In this document: one piece after another, positions 1-7,397 of the stretch
How the letters are laid out: the number at the start of each line of letters is the position of its first letter
Numbering within the stretch: position 1 is the first letter of the stretch
NCBI GenBank assembly: GCA_050011155.1
Contig: JBEKJP010000012.1
Span: forward strand, 18,718-82,717
DNA length: 64,000 nt
Direction: 5' to 3'
Origin: Palsa-504 sp050011155
Lineage (GTDB): Bacteria; Actinomycetota; Actinomycetes; Streptosporangiales; Streptosporangiaceae
Position numbers and translations under genes: made by a program
Notes under the pieces: generated by a model
Databases searched by the model: none
What the model was told of the DNA's origin: nothing
What the model saw: the letters and a program-made list of their open reading frames with translations, nothing else

Positions 1-588
1 CAGGCTGACCAGCGTCGGCCTGGTCCCGTTGGCTGGCACGTGCAGCAGCATGATCGTGTCGGACCGCTGGCCGCTGATGTCGTGCCCCAGAGCCAGCTGG
101 TTCTCTTCCTTCGTGTTCAGCCCGGCGCGGCTGTCGGACCCTGTGATCAGCCAGTTCGTGCCAGCCGAGGTGAACGACGTCGGGACCAGCGCGTCGACCT
201 TGGTCAGCTTGGAGCTCACGCTGAAGTAGACGGCCACGGCGGCCACCACGATCAGGACCACCAGGCCCGCCAGGATGGCCAGCAGGCGCCGCGGCCGCAG
301 CCAGCCCCGCGACCCCCGCCGGCCTGGCGGCCGGTACCCGCCCCCGCCGCCAGCGCCCGAGCGCGACGGCGGCTGCGAGGGCCATGCGGCCTGGTCCGGC
401 CCGGCGGCGTGTCCAGCCCCCGCGTCACGGCCCGGCGCATACCAGCCGCCGCCCGGCGCGCCCTGCCCCCGTGAGCCGTCGCCCGGCGCCCCCGGACCCT
501 GCTGCCGCGGCGTGAAGCTCGGCTGCCGCCCCGCCCCGCCCGGCTGATCCGGCTCGTCGTCGTACCACCCGCGCCAGTCGTTACTCAT
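1..588 (-). CDS. LytR-CpsA-Psr (LCP) family cell-wall glycopolymer ligase, 3' end outside window
   Basis: The family transfers teichoic-acid or arabinogalactan-type polymers from a lipid carrier to peptidoglycan, outside the membrane. Only the first 196 residues are here; the gene leaves the window at the left edge. Residues 1-100 form a Gly/Pro/Gln-rich cytoplasmic tail ending in Arg residues, 101-122 are one membrane helix, and the extracellular LCP core begins with TGSDSR (149-154) and RSDTIML (175-181). The Asp and Arg residues of these two motifs bind the pyrophosphate in known LCP proteins. The start ATG (586-588) opens the frame MSNDWRGWYDDE. The gene lies downstream of tRNA-His on the same strand but is separated from it by a strong terminator. 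Family assignment is confident; the exact polymer cannot be told. Confidence 0.88.
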   Translation of the reverse strand, partial: MSNDWRGWYDDEPDQPGGAGRQPSFTPRQQGPGAPGDGSRGQGAPGGGWYAPGRDAGAGHAAGPDQAAWPSQPPSRSGAGGGGGYRPPGRRGSRGWLRPRRLLAILAGLVVLIVVAAVAVYFSVSSKLTKVDALVPTSFTSAGTNWLITGSDSRAGLNTKEENQLALGHDISGQRSDTIMLLHVPANGTRPTLVSL

Positions 589-705
589 CGCAGCCCCCAG
601 ACCGTACGTCGGCACCATCGGCCAGACCGGCAGAGACGGAAGATCCCGTGAACACGGAGTCGATGCTATTAGCAAAAGGGGGCGATCTAGTCAACCCTGG
701 AGGTT

Positions 706-743
706 AACGGCCGGAAATCCAGATTCCTGGATTTCCGGCCGTT
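706..743 (-). terminator. Strong hairpin terminator after tRNA-His
   Basis: A perfect 16-bp inverted repeat (706-721 and 728-743) with a 6-nt loop lies just 3' of the tRNA-His gene on the minus strand. No long T tract follows, as is common in GC-rich actinobacteria. It separates the tRNA transcript from the LCP gene. Confidence 0.75.
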
Positions 744-749
744 CTCACG

Positions 750-826
750 TGGGGTGAGCGAGGGGACTTGAACCCCCGGCATCCAGGACCACAACCTGGC
801 GCTCTACCAGCTGAGCTACGCCCACC
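750..826 (-). tRNA. tRNA-His (anticodon GTG)
   Basis: The minus strand folds into a full cloverleaf. The acceptor stem is 825-819 paired with 760-754, with one G-U pair. The D loop contains AGCTCAGCTGGTAGAGC, the anticodon GTG is at 792-790, and the T arm contains GGGGGTTCAAGTCCCC. The base before the acceptor stem (826) is G and the discriminator (753) is C, so the extra G-1:C73 pair that identifies tRNA-His is genomically encoded. CCA is encoded (752-750). Placement next to orn is common in actinobacteria. Confidence 0.96.
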
Positions 827-928
827 ATCGTCACCTGACTGTCAAGCCGGGCGACATCAGAACGCGCGCTGTCCAAGAGGGCACCGCGCGGCTGCTTAAG
901 AGTATAGCGGTCCCCGGGCCTGCGTGCG

Positions 929-1564
929 TCACGTGCCGGAAGCACCCGGGGTGCCGTGGCCGGCCGGCTCGGCGTACCGCGCGGCGATCTCGCGCGCGGT
1001 GGCGGAATCGGGGCCGGGCTGCGGCACGAACAGCGCTTCCCGGTAGTAGCGCAGTTCCTGCACGCTCTCCCTGATGTCCGCCAGCGCCCGGTGACCGCCG
1101 TGCTTGGCGGGCGAGGCGAAGTAGGCCCGCGGGAACCAGCGCCGGGCCAGTTCCTTGATGCTGGACACGTCGACCATCCGGTAGTGCAGGTAGTCGTCGA
1201 GCTCGGGCATGTCCCGCGCGATGAACCAGCGGTCGGTGGCGATCGAGTTGCCGCACAGCGGAACCTTCTTCGCCTCGGTGACGTGCCCGCGCACGTAGTC
1301 GAGCACCAACTCGGCCGCCTCGGTCACCGTGATCCCGCCCGGTAGCTCGTCGAGCAGCCCGGAGGCGGTGTGCATCTCACGGACCACGTCCGGCATCGTC
1401 TCCAGCGCTTCGGCTGGCGGCTTGATGATCAGATCGACGCCCTCGTCCAGCAGGTTGAGCTCGCCGTCGGTCACCAGGCACGCGATCTCGACGAGGGCAT
1501 CTCGTTCGATGTCGAGCCCCGTCATCTCACAGTCGATCCACACGAGCCGGTCGTTCATCACCAC
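929..1564 (-). CDS. orn: Oligoribonuclease
   Basis: Orn is a 3'-to-5' exoribonuclease that degrades 2-5 nt RNAs and linear di-GMP (pGpG) to mononucleotides in the cytoplasm. The 211-residue product matches the usual length plus a short C-terminal extension. It shows the DEDDh exonuclease signature: LVWIDCEMTGLD near the N-terminus (first D and E), a central CGNSIATDRWF block, and HRALADIRESV near the C-terminus (catalytic His and last Asp). The annotated ATG could be replaced by the ATG two codons in (1558), since the family often begins M-N-D-R-L-V-W-I-D. It lies upstream of tRNA-His on the same strand. Confidence 0.95.
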   Translation of the reverse strand: MVMNDRLVWIDCEMTGLDIERDALVEIACLVTDGELNLLDEGVDLIIKPPAEALETMPDVVREMHTASGLLDELPGGITVTEAAELVLDYVRGHVTEAKKVPLCGNSIATDRWFIARDMPELDDYLHYRMVDVSSIKELARRWFPRAYFASPAKHGGHRALADIRESVQELRYYREALFVPQPGPDSATAREIAARYAEPAGHGTPGASGT

Positions 1565-1746
1565 AGCTTATTGCTTCGAGCGCCGTGCACCGCTAGCAGA
1601 AAACCTTTTTAGCTAAACGAACCGTCCTCTGCTGTCCCCACTCGCCTCCGGGCGCCCGCAGTCGGCTCCTTCTTCGTCGTTCGTCGCATGCTCCTCGCGC
1701 CTGGGGTGGGTTGGGGGAGGGCAGAGTCCAGTCGCCGGCGCGCCAG

Positions 1747-1782
1747 CGTGACTCCCGGGTATCGCGGTGCCTGGGAGTCACG
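1747..1782. repeat. Inverted repeat, 10-bp perfect arms
   Basis: CGTGACTCCC (1747-1756) is matched by GGGAGTCACG (1773-1782) across a 16-nt loop. It could form a hairpin upstream of orn. Function unknown. Confidence 0.6.
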
Positions 1783-1808
1783 TGGTGCGGCGTCCCTGGC
1801 CGACAACG

Positions 1809-1882
1809 GGGCGGATCCGGGTTACGGGGTGGATTCGGTACCCCCCAGGATCCCGGATCGGACCGGTAACCCGGATCCACCC
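1809..1882. repeat. Imperfect inverted repeat containing the dispersed GGATCCGGGTTAC motif
   Basis: Arms at 1809-1829 and 1862-1882 are near-perfect inverted copies of a block around GGATCCGGGTTAC, 32 nt apart. The right arm also belongs to a 29-bp block (1863-1891, read on the minus strand) that recurs at 48600-48628 on the plus strand with three mismatches. The block therefore looks like a dispersed intergenic repeat and not chance. Confidence 0.6.
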
Positions 1883-1965
1883 TGCTAACTTCCAGCTGGG
1901 CGGATAAGTTTGCGCCTGATGTGGCGGATGGTTCTCTCGCGGCTGCTGCGGCCGTCGTGGGACCG

Positions 1966-2098
1966 CACCGATGGCACATCGGGTCACATGGAGCAGCACC
2001 GATGGCCCATCGGGCCCGGACGCGCCGGTGACCGAGCGCCTACCCGCGTGCCTGAGCACTCACATCTGGGACACCAGCGCCCCCTGGGACACCAGCGC
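1966..2098. repeat. Two families of short direct repeats
   Basis: An 18-bp unit CACCGATGGCNCATCGGG occurs at 1966-1983 and 1997-2014, and each copy is itself partly palindromic. A 14-bp unit TGGGACACCAGCGC occurs at 2067-2080 and 2085-2098, an 18-nt period. These lie in the spacer downstream of the minus-strand gene ending at 2142. Confidence 0.6.
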
Positions 2099-2141
2099 TT
2101 GCCAGGGCACCGAGGCGCCGAGGCACCGGGAGCGCGAGAGG

Positions 2142-2828
2142 CTAGACCGCGGCGGCGCTCAGGCCGGAGATCTCGTGGGTGGTCAGCCGGATGGGGGATC
2201 CGCTGGTGCAGATGGGTTCGTGCAGGTCCCGCGCGAGGCTGACGTCCATCCCGGTGAGGTGCTCGATGTCGATGCCGCCGGGGCCGAGGTTGTTGCACTC
2301 GGGGACCTGGGAGGCGCCGAAATGGCCGCCGCGCGCCCACAGGGCCCGGCTGCGGGGCCGGGCCAGCTGGCGGTAAGGGGCAGGCTGGCCGGCCGGCCAG
2401 CGCCGTGGGATCTGCCACGAGTCGAGCCAGCTGAGGATGGAGGCCAGCCCGATCATCTGGAAGCTGGTGAAGGGTTCCCGGGGCGAGCCGAGCACCCCGA
2501 TCTGCACGCACAGCCGGCCCTCGCGGTTGACGCTCGCGGGCCGGGACAGCCGCCGGTCCGGCTCGTAGTCCAGGTACTCGGGCATGCCCAGCGCGCAGCC
2601 AGCCCGGACGATCGGCAGCAGTTGCGCGATGTCACCCGTCAGCGGATCCCACACCAGGTGAGGAGGCCGGTCCTCCTGGTTCAGCCGCTGCGCGGCCGAC
2701 CAGACAGAAACGGTGTGCGCATCGGCGCCTAGCGTCAGCCAGACCACCCGCGGTGCCCCGCCCCCCAGCTGTCCCCCGTCGACCCGGGCCCGGATGCATC
2801 TGGCGCCCGGCATCCACGCGTCAGCCAC
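2142..2828 (-). CDS. Conserved hypothetical protein with a degraded peptidoglycan-amidase-like C-terminus
   Basis: The 228-residue product opens with a beta-rich segment that I do not recognise (APRVVWLTLGADAHTVSVW, then SVNREGRLCVQIGVLG). It continues with SWQIPRRWPAGQPAPY and ends in GGHFGASQVPECNN followed by GPGGIDIEHL. That order recalls N-acetylmuramoyl-L-alanine amidase/PGRP-like proteins of actinobacteria and their phages, where HxxVPxNxHxDPGxIDI supplies a zinc ligand. Here the His before DPG and the Asp of DPG are both missing, so hydrolase activity is doubtful. The start GTG (2828) has a GGGAGG ribosome-binding site upstream. The gene stands alone. The family link is inference from the motif order. 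Confidence 0.6.
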   Translation of the reverse strand: MADAWMPGARCIRARVDGGQLGGGAPRVVWLTLGADAHTVSVWSAAQRLNQEDRPPHLVWDPLTGDIAQLLPIVRAGCALGMPEYLDYEPDRRLSRPASVNREGRLCVQIGVLGSPREPFTSFQMIGLASILSWLDSWQIPRRWPAGQPAPYRQLARPRSRALWARGGHFGASQVPECNNLGPGGIDIEHLTGMDVSLARDLHEPICTSGSPIRLTTHEISGLSAAAV

Positions 2829-3079
2829 AGGGTTCCCTCCCAGCCTCAGACGGTCTAGACCTTCTAGCTCCCTTTCACCTACTTACGTCACCATTCAGGA
2901 ATAGTCCAGAGGCGCGACGTTAAGAATTTCCGCAGCATCCGTTCAGCGATTCGGTAGGTCACGCCCGTGACCAGCGCTTGTCCCGGGATCCCGGACGCGC
3001 CGCGGCTAGCCGCCTGGACCAGCGCGAGCTACCTGAAGCGGGAGGGATTCGGCCGCGACCGCGGGATCGCGGTGTGCCG

Positions 3080-3103
3080 GGCTGGCCCCCGTGGGGGCCA
3101 GCC
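3080..3103 (-). terminator. Hairpin, 10-bp perfect stem
   Basis: GGCTGGCCCC (3080-3089) pairs with GGGGCCAGCC (3094-3103) around a 4-nt loop. It sits 3' of the minus-strand DapA-family gene and is a plausible terminator for that operon. Confidence 0.55.
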
Positions 3104-3126
3104 GAACACCAGCAAATCGACGGGCC

Positions 3127-3238
3127 CCGGCGCCCCGCTCACGCCGGGCAGAGCCCGGCGCCCCGCTCTCGCCGGGCCTGCCGCTCGGCTTCCGCCTGCC
3201 GAGCTTGCAGAGGTCCGGCGCCCCGCTTACGCCGGACC
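3127..3238. repeat. Three copies of a 22-24 bp hairpin unit
   Basis: The unit CCGGCGCCCCGCTCACGCCG occurs near 3127-3148, 3154-3177 and 3214-3238 with small changes. Each copy has CCGGCG / CGCCGG-type arms and the same CCCCGCTNAC-like loop, so the repeat conserves both stem and loop. Lies between the DapA-family gene and its terminator-like hairpin. Confidence 0.6.
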
Positions 3239-3273
3239 TCTACACAAGACGACGCGTTACCCCCGCCGCGGGT

Positions 3274-4137
3274 TCACGCCCCGGCCGGTAACGAACGGGT
3301 AACTGTGGAAAGCGCGGCCACTTCGGCGTCGATCGCGGCGGCTACCTGCGGATCCGGCGGGTCCACGGTCATCCGGGCCGTCGTCCCCGCCAGTCCGCGC
3401 GCCGCCAGCGCGTGCTTGATCCGGCCGACGCTGGCCCCGAGCGCGACGATCCGGTCTAGCCGCTCCTGCAGCGCCGGGTCCTTGACCAGCGCGGCGTACA
3501 GTTCCGGGTAGCCCGAACTCCGCCCGGAGATCACGCCCTCCCCGCCGGCCCGTGTGACGGCCCAGGGGTCGGCGTCGTTACCCGAGAACATCCGCAAGCC
3601 GGGCGCGGCCGCGACGTATTCGGCCAGGCCGGCCGAGGCGGACCCGCTGAGCTTGGCGCCGGCTAGCGACGCCGCCTGCGCCGCCTCGGCAAGCAGGGAG
3701 GGGGAGACAGAGAGCCCGGTCCGTTCGGGAAAAATGTAGGCGTAGAGCTCGGTCTCGGGCGCGGCCTCGCGTACGGACCTGTAGTGGGTCACGAGCTCAT
3801 CGGGGCGGGCCGGCAGGTAATAGGGCGTGATGGCGGCGATGCGCCGGGCGCCGAGCGCGACCGCCGCCCGGGCCAGCCGGGCCGCGTGCCTGGCGTCCGG
3901 CGCGCCGATGTGCGCGATGACGCGGTCCGGTCCGGCCTCGGCCAGCGCCTGCTCGATCAGCCACAGCCGCTCGGTGTCCTCGAGCGCGGGGAACTCGCCG
4001 GTGGTGCCGGCCACGAGCATGCCGTCGAGCAGCCCGCCGATGAGCTTGTACAGCGCGCGGTTGGCGTCCCGGTCCAGTTCGCCATCCGGGCCGAACAGGG
4101 TCGGGACCGCGGCCAGGACGACCGGTCGCCGGCTCAC
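3274..4137 (-). CDS. Dihydrodipicolinate synthase (DapA/NAL) family aldolase
   Basis: A class I (Schiff-base) aldolase of the DapA/N-acetylneuraminate-lyase superfamily, 287 residues, a normal length. Visible features are GTTGE (44-48), ITPYYLP (103-109), the Tyr of YIFPERTG (134) in the place of the catalytic Tyr, and Lys162 in AGAKLSGS as the Schiff-base lysine. The usual YNxP after the Tyr is changed, so the substrate may not be aspartate semialdehyde. The GTG start at 4137 overlaps the stop of the upstream gene as GTGA, implying translational coupling. A longer open frame reaching 4359 would overlap that gene and is rejected. A lone dapA-like gene beside a membrane protein points to a catabolic aldolase, not lysine synthesis. 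Confidence 0.85.
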   Translation of the reverse strand: MSRRPVVLAAVPTLFGPDGELDRDANRALYKLIGGLLDGMLVAGTTGEFPALEDTERLWLIEQALAEAGPDRVIAHIGAPDARHAARLARAAVALGARRIAAITPYYLPARPDELVTHYRSVREAAPETELYAYIFPERTGLSVSPSLLAEAAQAASLAGAKLSGSASAGLAEYVAAAPGLRMFSGNDADPWAVTRAGGEGVISGRSSGYPELYAALVKDPALQERLDRIVALGASVGRIKHALAARGLAGTTARMTVDPPDPQVAAAIDAEVAALSTVTRSLPAGA

Positions 4138-4640
4138 ACGAACTGCCGCGGCTTGAAGAAGTCGCTCGACTCCCGGCGCCAGAGCAAGATGATCGCACCG
4201 AGCCCGATGATCCACGTCACCGCCGTGAACACCAGGCCGAGCACCGATGGGTCGTTCAGCACGCTGAACAGGCTCAGGGTTTCCAGCAGGAAGAACACGC
4301 TCGAGGTGATCCGGGCCCAGTTCTTCCCCTGGCCGTTGGCCCGCGCCATCCACAGCCACAGCACCGCACCGATCAGGCCGAAGACGACGGCTAGCGCTAT
4401 GCCCAGGTTGAAGGTCTGGTTGACCTGACTCGCGGTCAGGGAGGGGTGGTCCTTCTTGAGCGCGGCCTTGCTGCTAGCGACGTTGGACAGCGGGAGGATC
4501 AGCGAGACGATCAGGCTGACCGTGCTGACGGCCGCTCCCGCGTACATGAGCTTGACCGCCTTCTGTATCGAAGGCGGTGCCTCGCCGCGCTCCGGTTCGA
4601 CGGACTTGCCGCTCGACGGATAGGGCTGGTACCCGGACAT
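4134..4640 (-). CDS. Small four-helix membrane protein of unknown function
   Basis: A 168-residue protein with a polar N-terminus (about 28 residues, rich in Pro, Ser and Glu) and four hydrophobic segments at roughly 31-52, 77-97, 107-127 and 131-153, ending in a short basic tail. Proteins with this layout are common and uncharacterised in actinobacteria. It is the first gene of a two-gene unit with the DapA-family aldolase, whose start overlaps its stop by four bases. No catalytic motif is visible. Confidence 0.75.
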   Translation of the reverse strand: MSGYQPYPSSGKSVEPERGEAPPSIQKAVKLMYAGAAVSTVSLIVSLILPLSNVASSKAALKKDHPSLTASQVNQTFNLGIALAVVFGLIGAVLWLWMARANGQGKNWARITSSVFFLLETLSLFSVLNDPSVLGLVFTAVTWIIGLGAIILLWRRESSDFFKPRQFV

Positions 4641-4762
4641 GGCGACCCCTGCTCGGCTGAAGATACCTGGCGGACCCGCGGTCCCGCGCTGATTTACAGA
4701 GCTTAGTAGCTCAGCCCCATGCGGGCTATTCGGCTCCTCGGGTTCGGTGATACTGAAAAGCG

Positions 4763-5572
4763 ATGACGGACGATATCTCGACTAGCCCCCCGGCCCAGGC
4801 TCGCGCCGACCTCGCGCCGCCACCGCCGCGGCTGCAGCGCTGGGAGATCGTCGCCGTCTTCGCCGTCTCGCTCGGCGCCAGCGGCCTGTACGCGCTGGTC
4901 TCGCTCATCGGCTCACTGACGGCGAAGCAGACGCTCAGCAAGCAGACCGCCACCCTCAACGGCTCGCTGGCTCCCGGCCGCCCGCTGCTCGACCTGGTCT
5001 TGCAGTTGCTGAACATCACCTTGTCGCTGGCTCCGGTGCTGCTGGTCTTCTACCTGCTGGCCCGGGCCGGGGAGCGGCCGTCCTCGATCGGGGTGGACGC
5101 CAAGGAGCCGGGCCGGGACCTGGCCCGCGGCGCCGTGCTGGCCGCGCTCATCGGCGGCAGCGGCCTGGTCCTGTACCTGATCGCCTTCCACATCGGCGTC
5201 GAGCTGAACGTGGTGGCGGAGAGTCTGCCGGATATCTGGTGGCGGTTCCCGGTGCTGATCCTGTCCGCGGCGCAGAACGCCACCGTGGAAGAGGTCATCG
5301 TCGTCGGGTACCTGCTGAGCAGGCTGGACAAGCTCGGCGTGCGGCCATCCCGGGCGATTGCCCTGAGCGCGGTGATCCGCGGCTCCTACCACCTGTACCA
5401 GGGGGTGGGCGGGTTCGTCGGCAACGCCGTCATGGGCCTGATCTTCGGGTACCTCTACCGCCGCTGGGGCCGGGTGATGCCGCTGCTCATCGCGCACTTC
5501 CTGATCGACGCGGTGACCTTCGTCGGCTACGCCCTGCTGGCCGGCCACGTGTCCTGGCTGCCGAAACCGTAA
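4763..5572 (+). CDS. CPBP family intramembrane metalloprotease (CAAX/Abi type)
   Basis: A membrane-embedded glutamate protease family (Rce1-like), 269 residues with about seven or eight hydrophobic segments after a 24-residue polar start. The three family motifs are present: Glu176-Glu177 in NATVEEVIVVGYLL, His210 in RGSYHLYQG, and His245 with Asp249 in IAHFLIDAV. The usual Arg after the EE motif (EExxxR) is replaced, which is a departure from the family. It is followed 27 nt later by a second membrane protease, so the pair probably forms one transcript. Possible roles include prenyl-protein processing, bacteriocin self-immunity or anti-sigma cleavage; none can be chosen from sequence. Confidence 0.85.
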   Translation: MTDDISTSPPAQARADLAPPPPRLQRWEIVAVFAVSLGASGLYALVSLIGSLTAKQTLSKQTATLNGSLAPGRPLLDLVLQLLNITLSLAPVLLVFYLLARAGERPSSIGVDAKEPGRDLARGAVLAALIGGSGLVLYLIAFHIGVELNVVAESLPDIWWRFPVLILSAAQNATVEEVIVVGYLLSRLDKLGVRPSRAIALSAVIRGSYHLYQGVGGFVGNAVMGLIFGYLYRRWGRVMPLLIAHFLIDAVTFVGYALLAGHVSWLPKP

Positions 5573-5588
5573 GCTGCCGAAACCGTAA
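5557..5588 (+). repeat. Perfect 16-bp tandem duplication across a stop codon
   Basis: GCTGCCGAAACCGTAA occurs twice back to back (5557-5572, 5573-5588). The first copy encodes the last residues and stop of the CPBP protease; the second places the same bases directly ahead of the ribosome-binding site of the next gene. It looks like a recent slippage duplication. Confidence 0.85.
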
Positions 5589-5599
5589 GGAGTCCGACC

Positions 5600-6325
5600 G
5601 TGCACGTGATCGCGGTGCTGTGGGACCGGGTATCAGGCACCCAGCCGCTGCCGGCTGCCTGGGTGATCGGCCTGACTGGCCTGGTGGCGCTGGTCGTCGT
5701 GCTGAACACGCAGGTCTGGCGGCTGGCCGGGAAGGTCATCACGATCGCGCACGAGGGCGGCCACGCGCTGGTGTCGGTGCTGTCCGGGCGGCGCCTGGAC
5801 GGCATCAGGCTGCACTCCGACAGCTCGGGCGTGACCTACTCGCGCGGCCGGCCGGCCGGGGCCGGCCTGGTCCTCACCGCGGCGGCGGGCTACATCATGC
5901 CGTCCCTGCTCGGCGCGGGCGCGGCCTGGCTGCTGGCGGCCGGTCACCTGACCGCGATGCTCTGGCTGGCCCTGGTCCTGCTGGCCGCGACGTTCCTGGC
6001 CATCCGCAACCTCTACGGCGCGGTGGCGGTGCTGGTCACCGCGGGCGCCGTGTTCGCGGTCAGCTACTACGCCAGTGCCGCCGTGCAGGGCGGGTTCGCC
6101 TACCTGGCGGCCTGGTTCCTGCTGTTCGGCGGGGTGCGCCCGGTGTTCGAGCTCGTCCGCGGGCGTCGTCAGCGGTGGGCGCGCGGTTCTGACGCCGAGC
6201 AGCTGGCGCGCCTGACGGGCGCCCCAGCCGGCCTCTGGATCACGCTGTTCGTGCTGGTCACGCTGGGTGCTCTGGTCGGCGGCGGCTACCTGCTGGCCCC
6301 GCCCGGCTGGCCCCCGGTGTCCTGA
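5600..6325 (+). CDS. M50-like (site-2-protease type) membrane metallopeptidase
   Basis: A 241-residue polytopic protein with the zinc-binding HEGGH motif (51-55) at the end of its first long hydrophobic region, as in M50 site-2 proteases. Six or so further hydrophobic segments follow. The second conserved M50 element (NxxPxPxxDG) is not evident, so the protein belongs to the divergent M50-like group seen in actinobacteria. Start GTG with AAGGAG seven bases upstream. It follows the CPBP protease closely, giving a pair of intramembrane proteases. A role in regulated proteolysis of membrane-bound regulators is an inference. Confidence 0.78.
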   Translation: MHVIAVLWDRVSGTQPLPAAWVIGLTGLVALVVVLNTQVWRLAGKVITIAHEGGHALVSVLSGRRLDGIRLHSDSSGVTYSRGRPAGAGLVLTAAAGYIMPSLLGAGAAWLLAAGHLTAMLWLALVLLAATFLAIRNLYGAVAVLVTAGAVFAVSYYASAAVQGGFAYLAAWFLLFGGVRPVFELVRGRRQRWARGSDAEQLARLTGAPAGLWITLFVLVTLGALVGGGYLLAPPGWPPVS

Positions 6326-6469
6326 CCCGACCGCCTGGCTGGCCCGGCGTTTTCTGACGCGTCAGCCAGCCGGTTTCGCGGCCCGGCGGGTCCGGCTGCA
6401 ATCGCTTGCTCCGAAGGGCTGGCGGAAGGCCGTTATGTCGCTATTATTTCGCAGGTAGGTTGAATTTCG

Positions 6470-6499
6470 TTGACGGTATACGAGAAACACCGTTATCAT
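6470..6499 (+). promoter_or_regulatory. Promoter with an overlapping inverted repeat, upstream of the IclR gene
   Basis: TTGACG (6470-6475) and TATCAT (6494-6499) are separated by 18 bp, a good fit to a principal-sigma promoter. Between them sits ACGGT-N11-ACCGT (6473-6493), a candidate autoregulatory operator for the IclR protein encoded 39 nt downstream. Nothing else in the region looks like a promoter. Confidence 0.55.
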
Positions 6500-6537
6500 C
6501 ACCCGATAGTAAAGTTCTGACTACCCGAGAAGGGGCG

Positions 6538-7323
6538 ATGGCCAGGGCCTCCGCGGTCAAGATGCCTCCGGAGGCGAACGCCGCGCACGGGTGTGAGGGC
6601 GCACGCCGCGTCCTCGCCCTGATGCTCACGTTCTCCTCCGACGAGCACACCCTCACCGCCCGTCAGCTCGCCGAACGCACCGGGATCGCGCTGCCGAGCG
6701 TGTATCGCTACATCACGCTGCTGCGCGAGACCGGGCTGCTGGCCGGCGACGAACGGGGCAGTTACCGCCTCTCCGCCCGGCTCATCGGCCTGGCCCGCGC
6801 GGCCGAGGTCGCCGAGAGCATCATCGACGTGGCCGATCCCGTGATGCGCGAGCTGAACGAGCAGACCGGCGAGACCGTCATCCTGGTCCGGCTCATCGGC
6901 CGGTCGGCGGTGTGCGTCCACCGGGTCGAGTCGGAGCAGCAGCTGCGCATCTCGTTCGAAGCCGGCCAGCCGCTCCCGCTCGATCGCGGCGCCAGCGCCC
7001 GGCTGCTGCTGGCCAGCCTGGCGCCCGGCGTCCGGCGGGAGTACCTGGCCCCGGTGGCCGAGCGAGATCCCGAGGCCGCCGCGCTGCTCGAGAAGAAGAT
7101 CGTCCTGGCTGGTCAGCAGGGCTACGCGACCAGCGAGGAGGAGATCCACAAGGGAGTCTGGGCCGCCGCGACCCAGGTGATGCACGGCAAGCGGATGGTG
7201 GCCGTCCTTACCGTGCCGTACCCGCTGGTCCGGGCGCCCATCGAGCAGCGGGCGCAGCTGCTGGGCCGGGTCCGGGCCTCGGCCCGGGCCATCGAGAACG
7301 GCCTGCGCCTGGCCCGGCGCTGA
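6538..7323 (+). CDS. IclR family transcriptional regulator
   Basis: A 261-residue IclR-type repressor/activator. The N-terminal winged helix (about 18-80) includes LTARQLAERTGIALPSVYRY, with the recognition helix. The C-terminal effector-binding domain (about 95-260) carries SFEAGQPLPLDRGASARLLLA, the typical ligand-pocket stretch. The start ATG at 6538 is preferred over an upstream in-frame start because AGAAGGGG lies just before it and it places the helix-turn-helix at the family position. It lies upstream of, and in the same direction as, an amidase gene, which it might control; the effector is unknown. Confidence 0.88.
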   Translation: MARASAVKMPPEANAAHGCEGARRVLALMLTFSSDEHTLTARQLAERTGIALPSVYRYITLLRETGLLAGDERGSYRLSARLIGLARAAEVAESIIDVADPVMRELNEQTGETVILVRLIGRSAVCVHRVESEQQLRISFEAGQPLPLDRGASARLLLASLAPGVRREYLAPVAERDPEAAALLEKKIVLAGQQGYATSEEEIHKGVWAAATQVMHGKRMVAVLTVPYPLVRAPIEQRAQLLGRVRASARAIENGLRLARR

Positions 7324-7397
7324 GGCGGGCCGTTACGACCTCGTGACAACCTCTCCGGGCTTTCAGTGCTCGCTGGTTTCAACGTTATCCTGCCCGC

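Larger units (their letters stand above)
1565..2141. other. 577-nt non-coding spacer rich in repeats
   Basis: No convincing gene. A 129-codon frame on the minus strand (1593-1979) is Arg/Pro-rich and looks like non-coding translation, although part of it resembles a frame at 48530-48790 (see the repeat entries). The spacer holds a 10-bp inverted repeat (1747-1756 / 1773-1782), a longer imperfect inverted repeat (1809-1829 / 1862-1882), and short direct repeats between 1966 and 2098. Both flanking genes are on the minus strand, so it should contain the orn promoter and the 5'-distal region of the next unit. Confidence 0.6.
2829..3273. other. 445-nt spacer with hairpins and a triplicated GC-rich unit
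   Basis: No gene supported. It lies between two minus-strand genes, so it carries the 3' region of the DapA-family gene and the promoter of the gene starting at 2828. Contents: a perfect palindrome GGTCTAGACC about 20 nt upstream of that start, a strong hairpin at 3080-3103, and three hairpin-forming units between 3127 and 3238. Confidence 0.6.

Noticed and set aside
4138..4359. N-terminal extension of the DapA-family aldolase
   Set aside because: It would overlap the upstream membrane gene by about 220 bases and has an Arg/His-rich non-family sequence; the GTG at 4137 gives the standard length.
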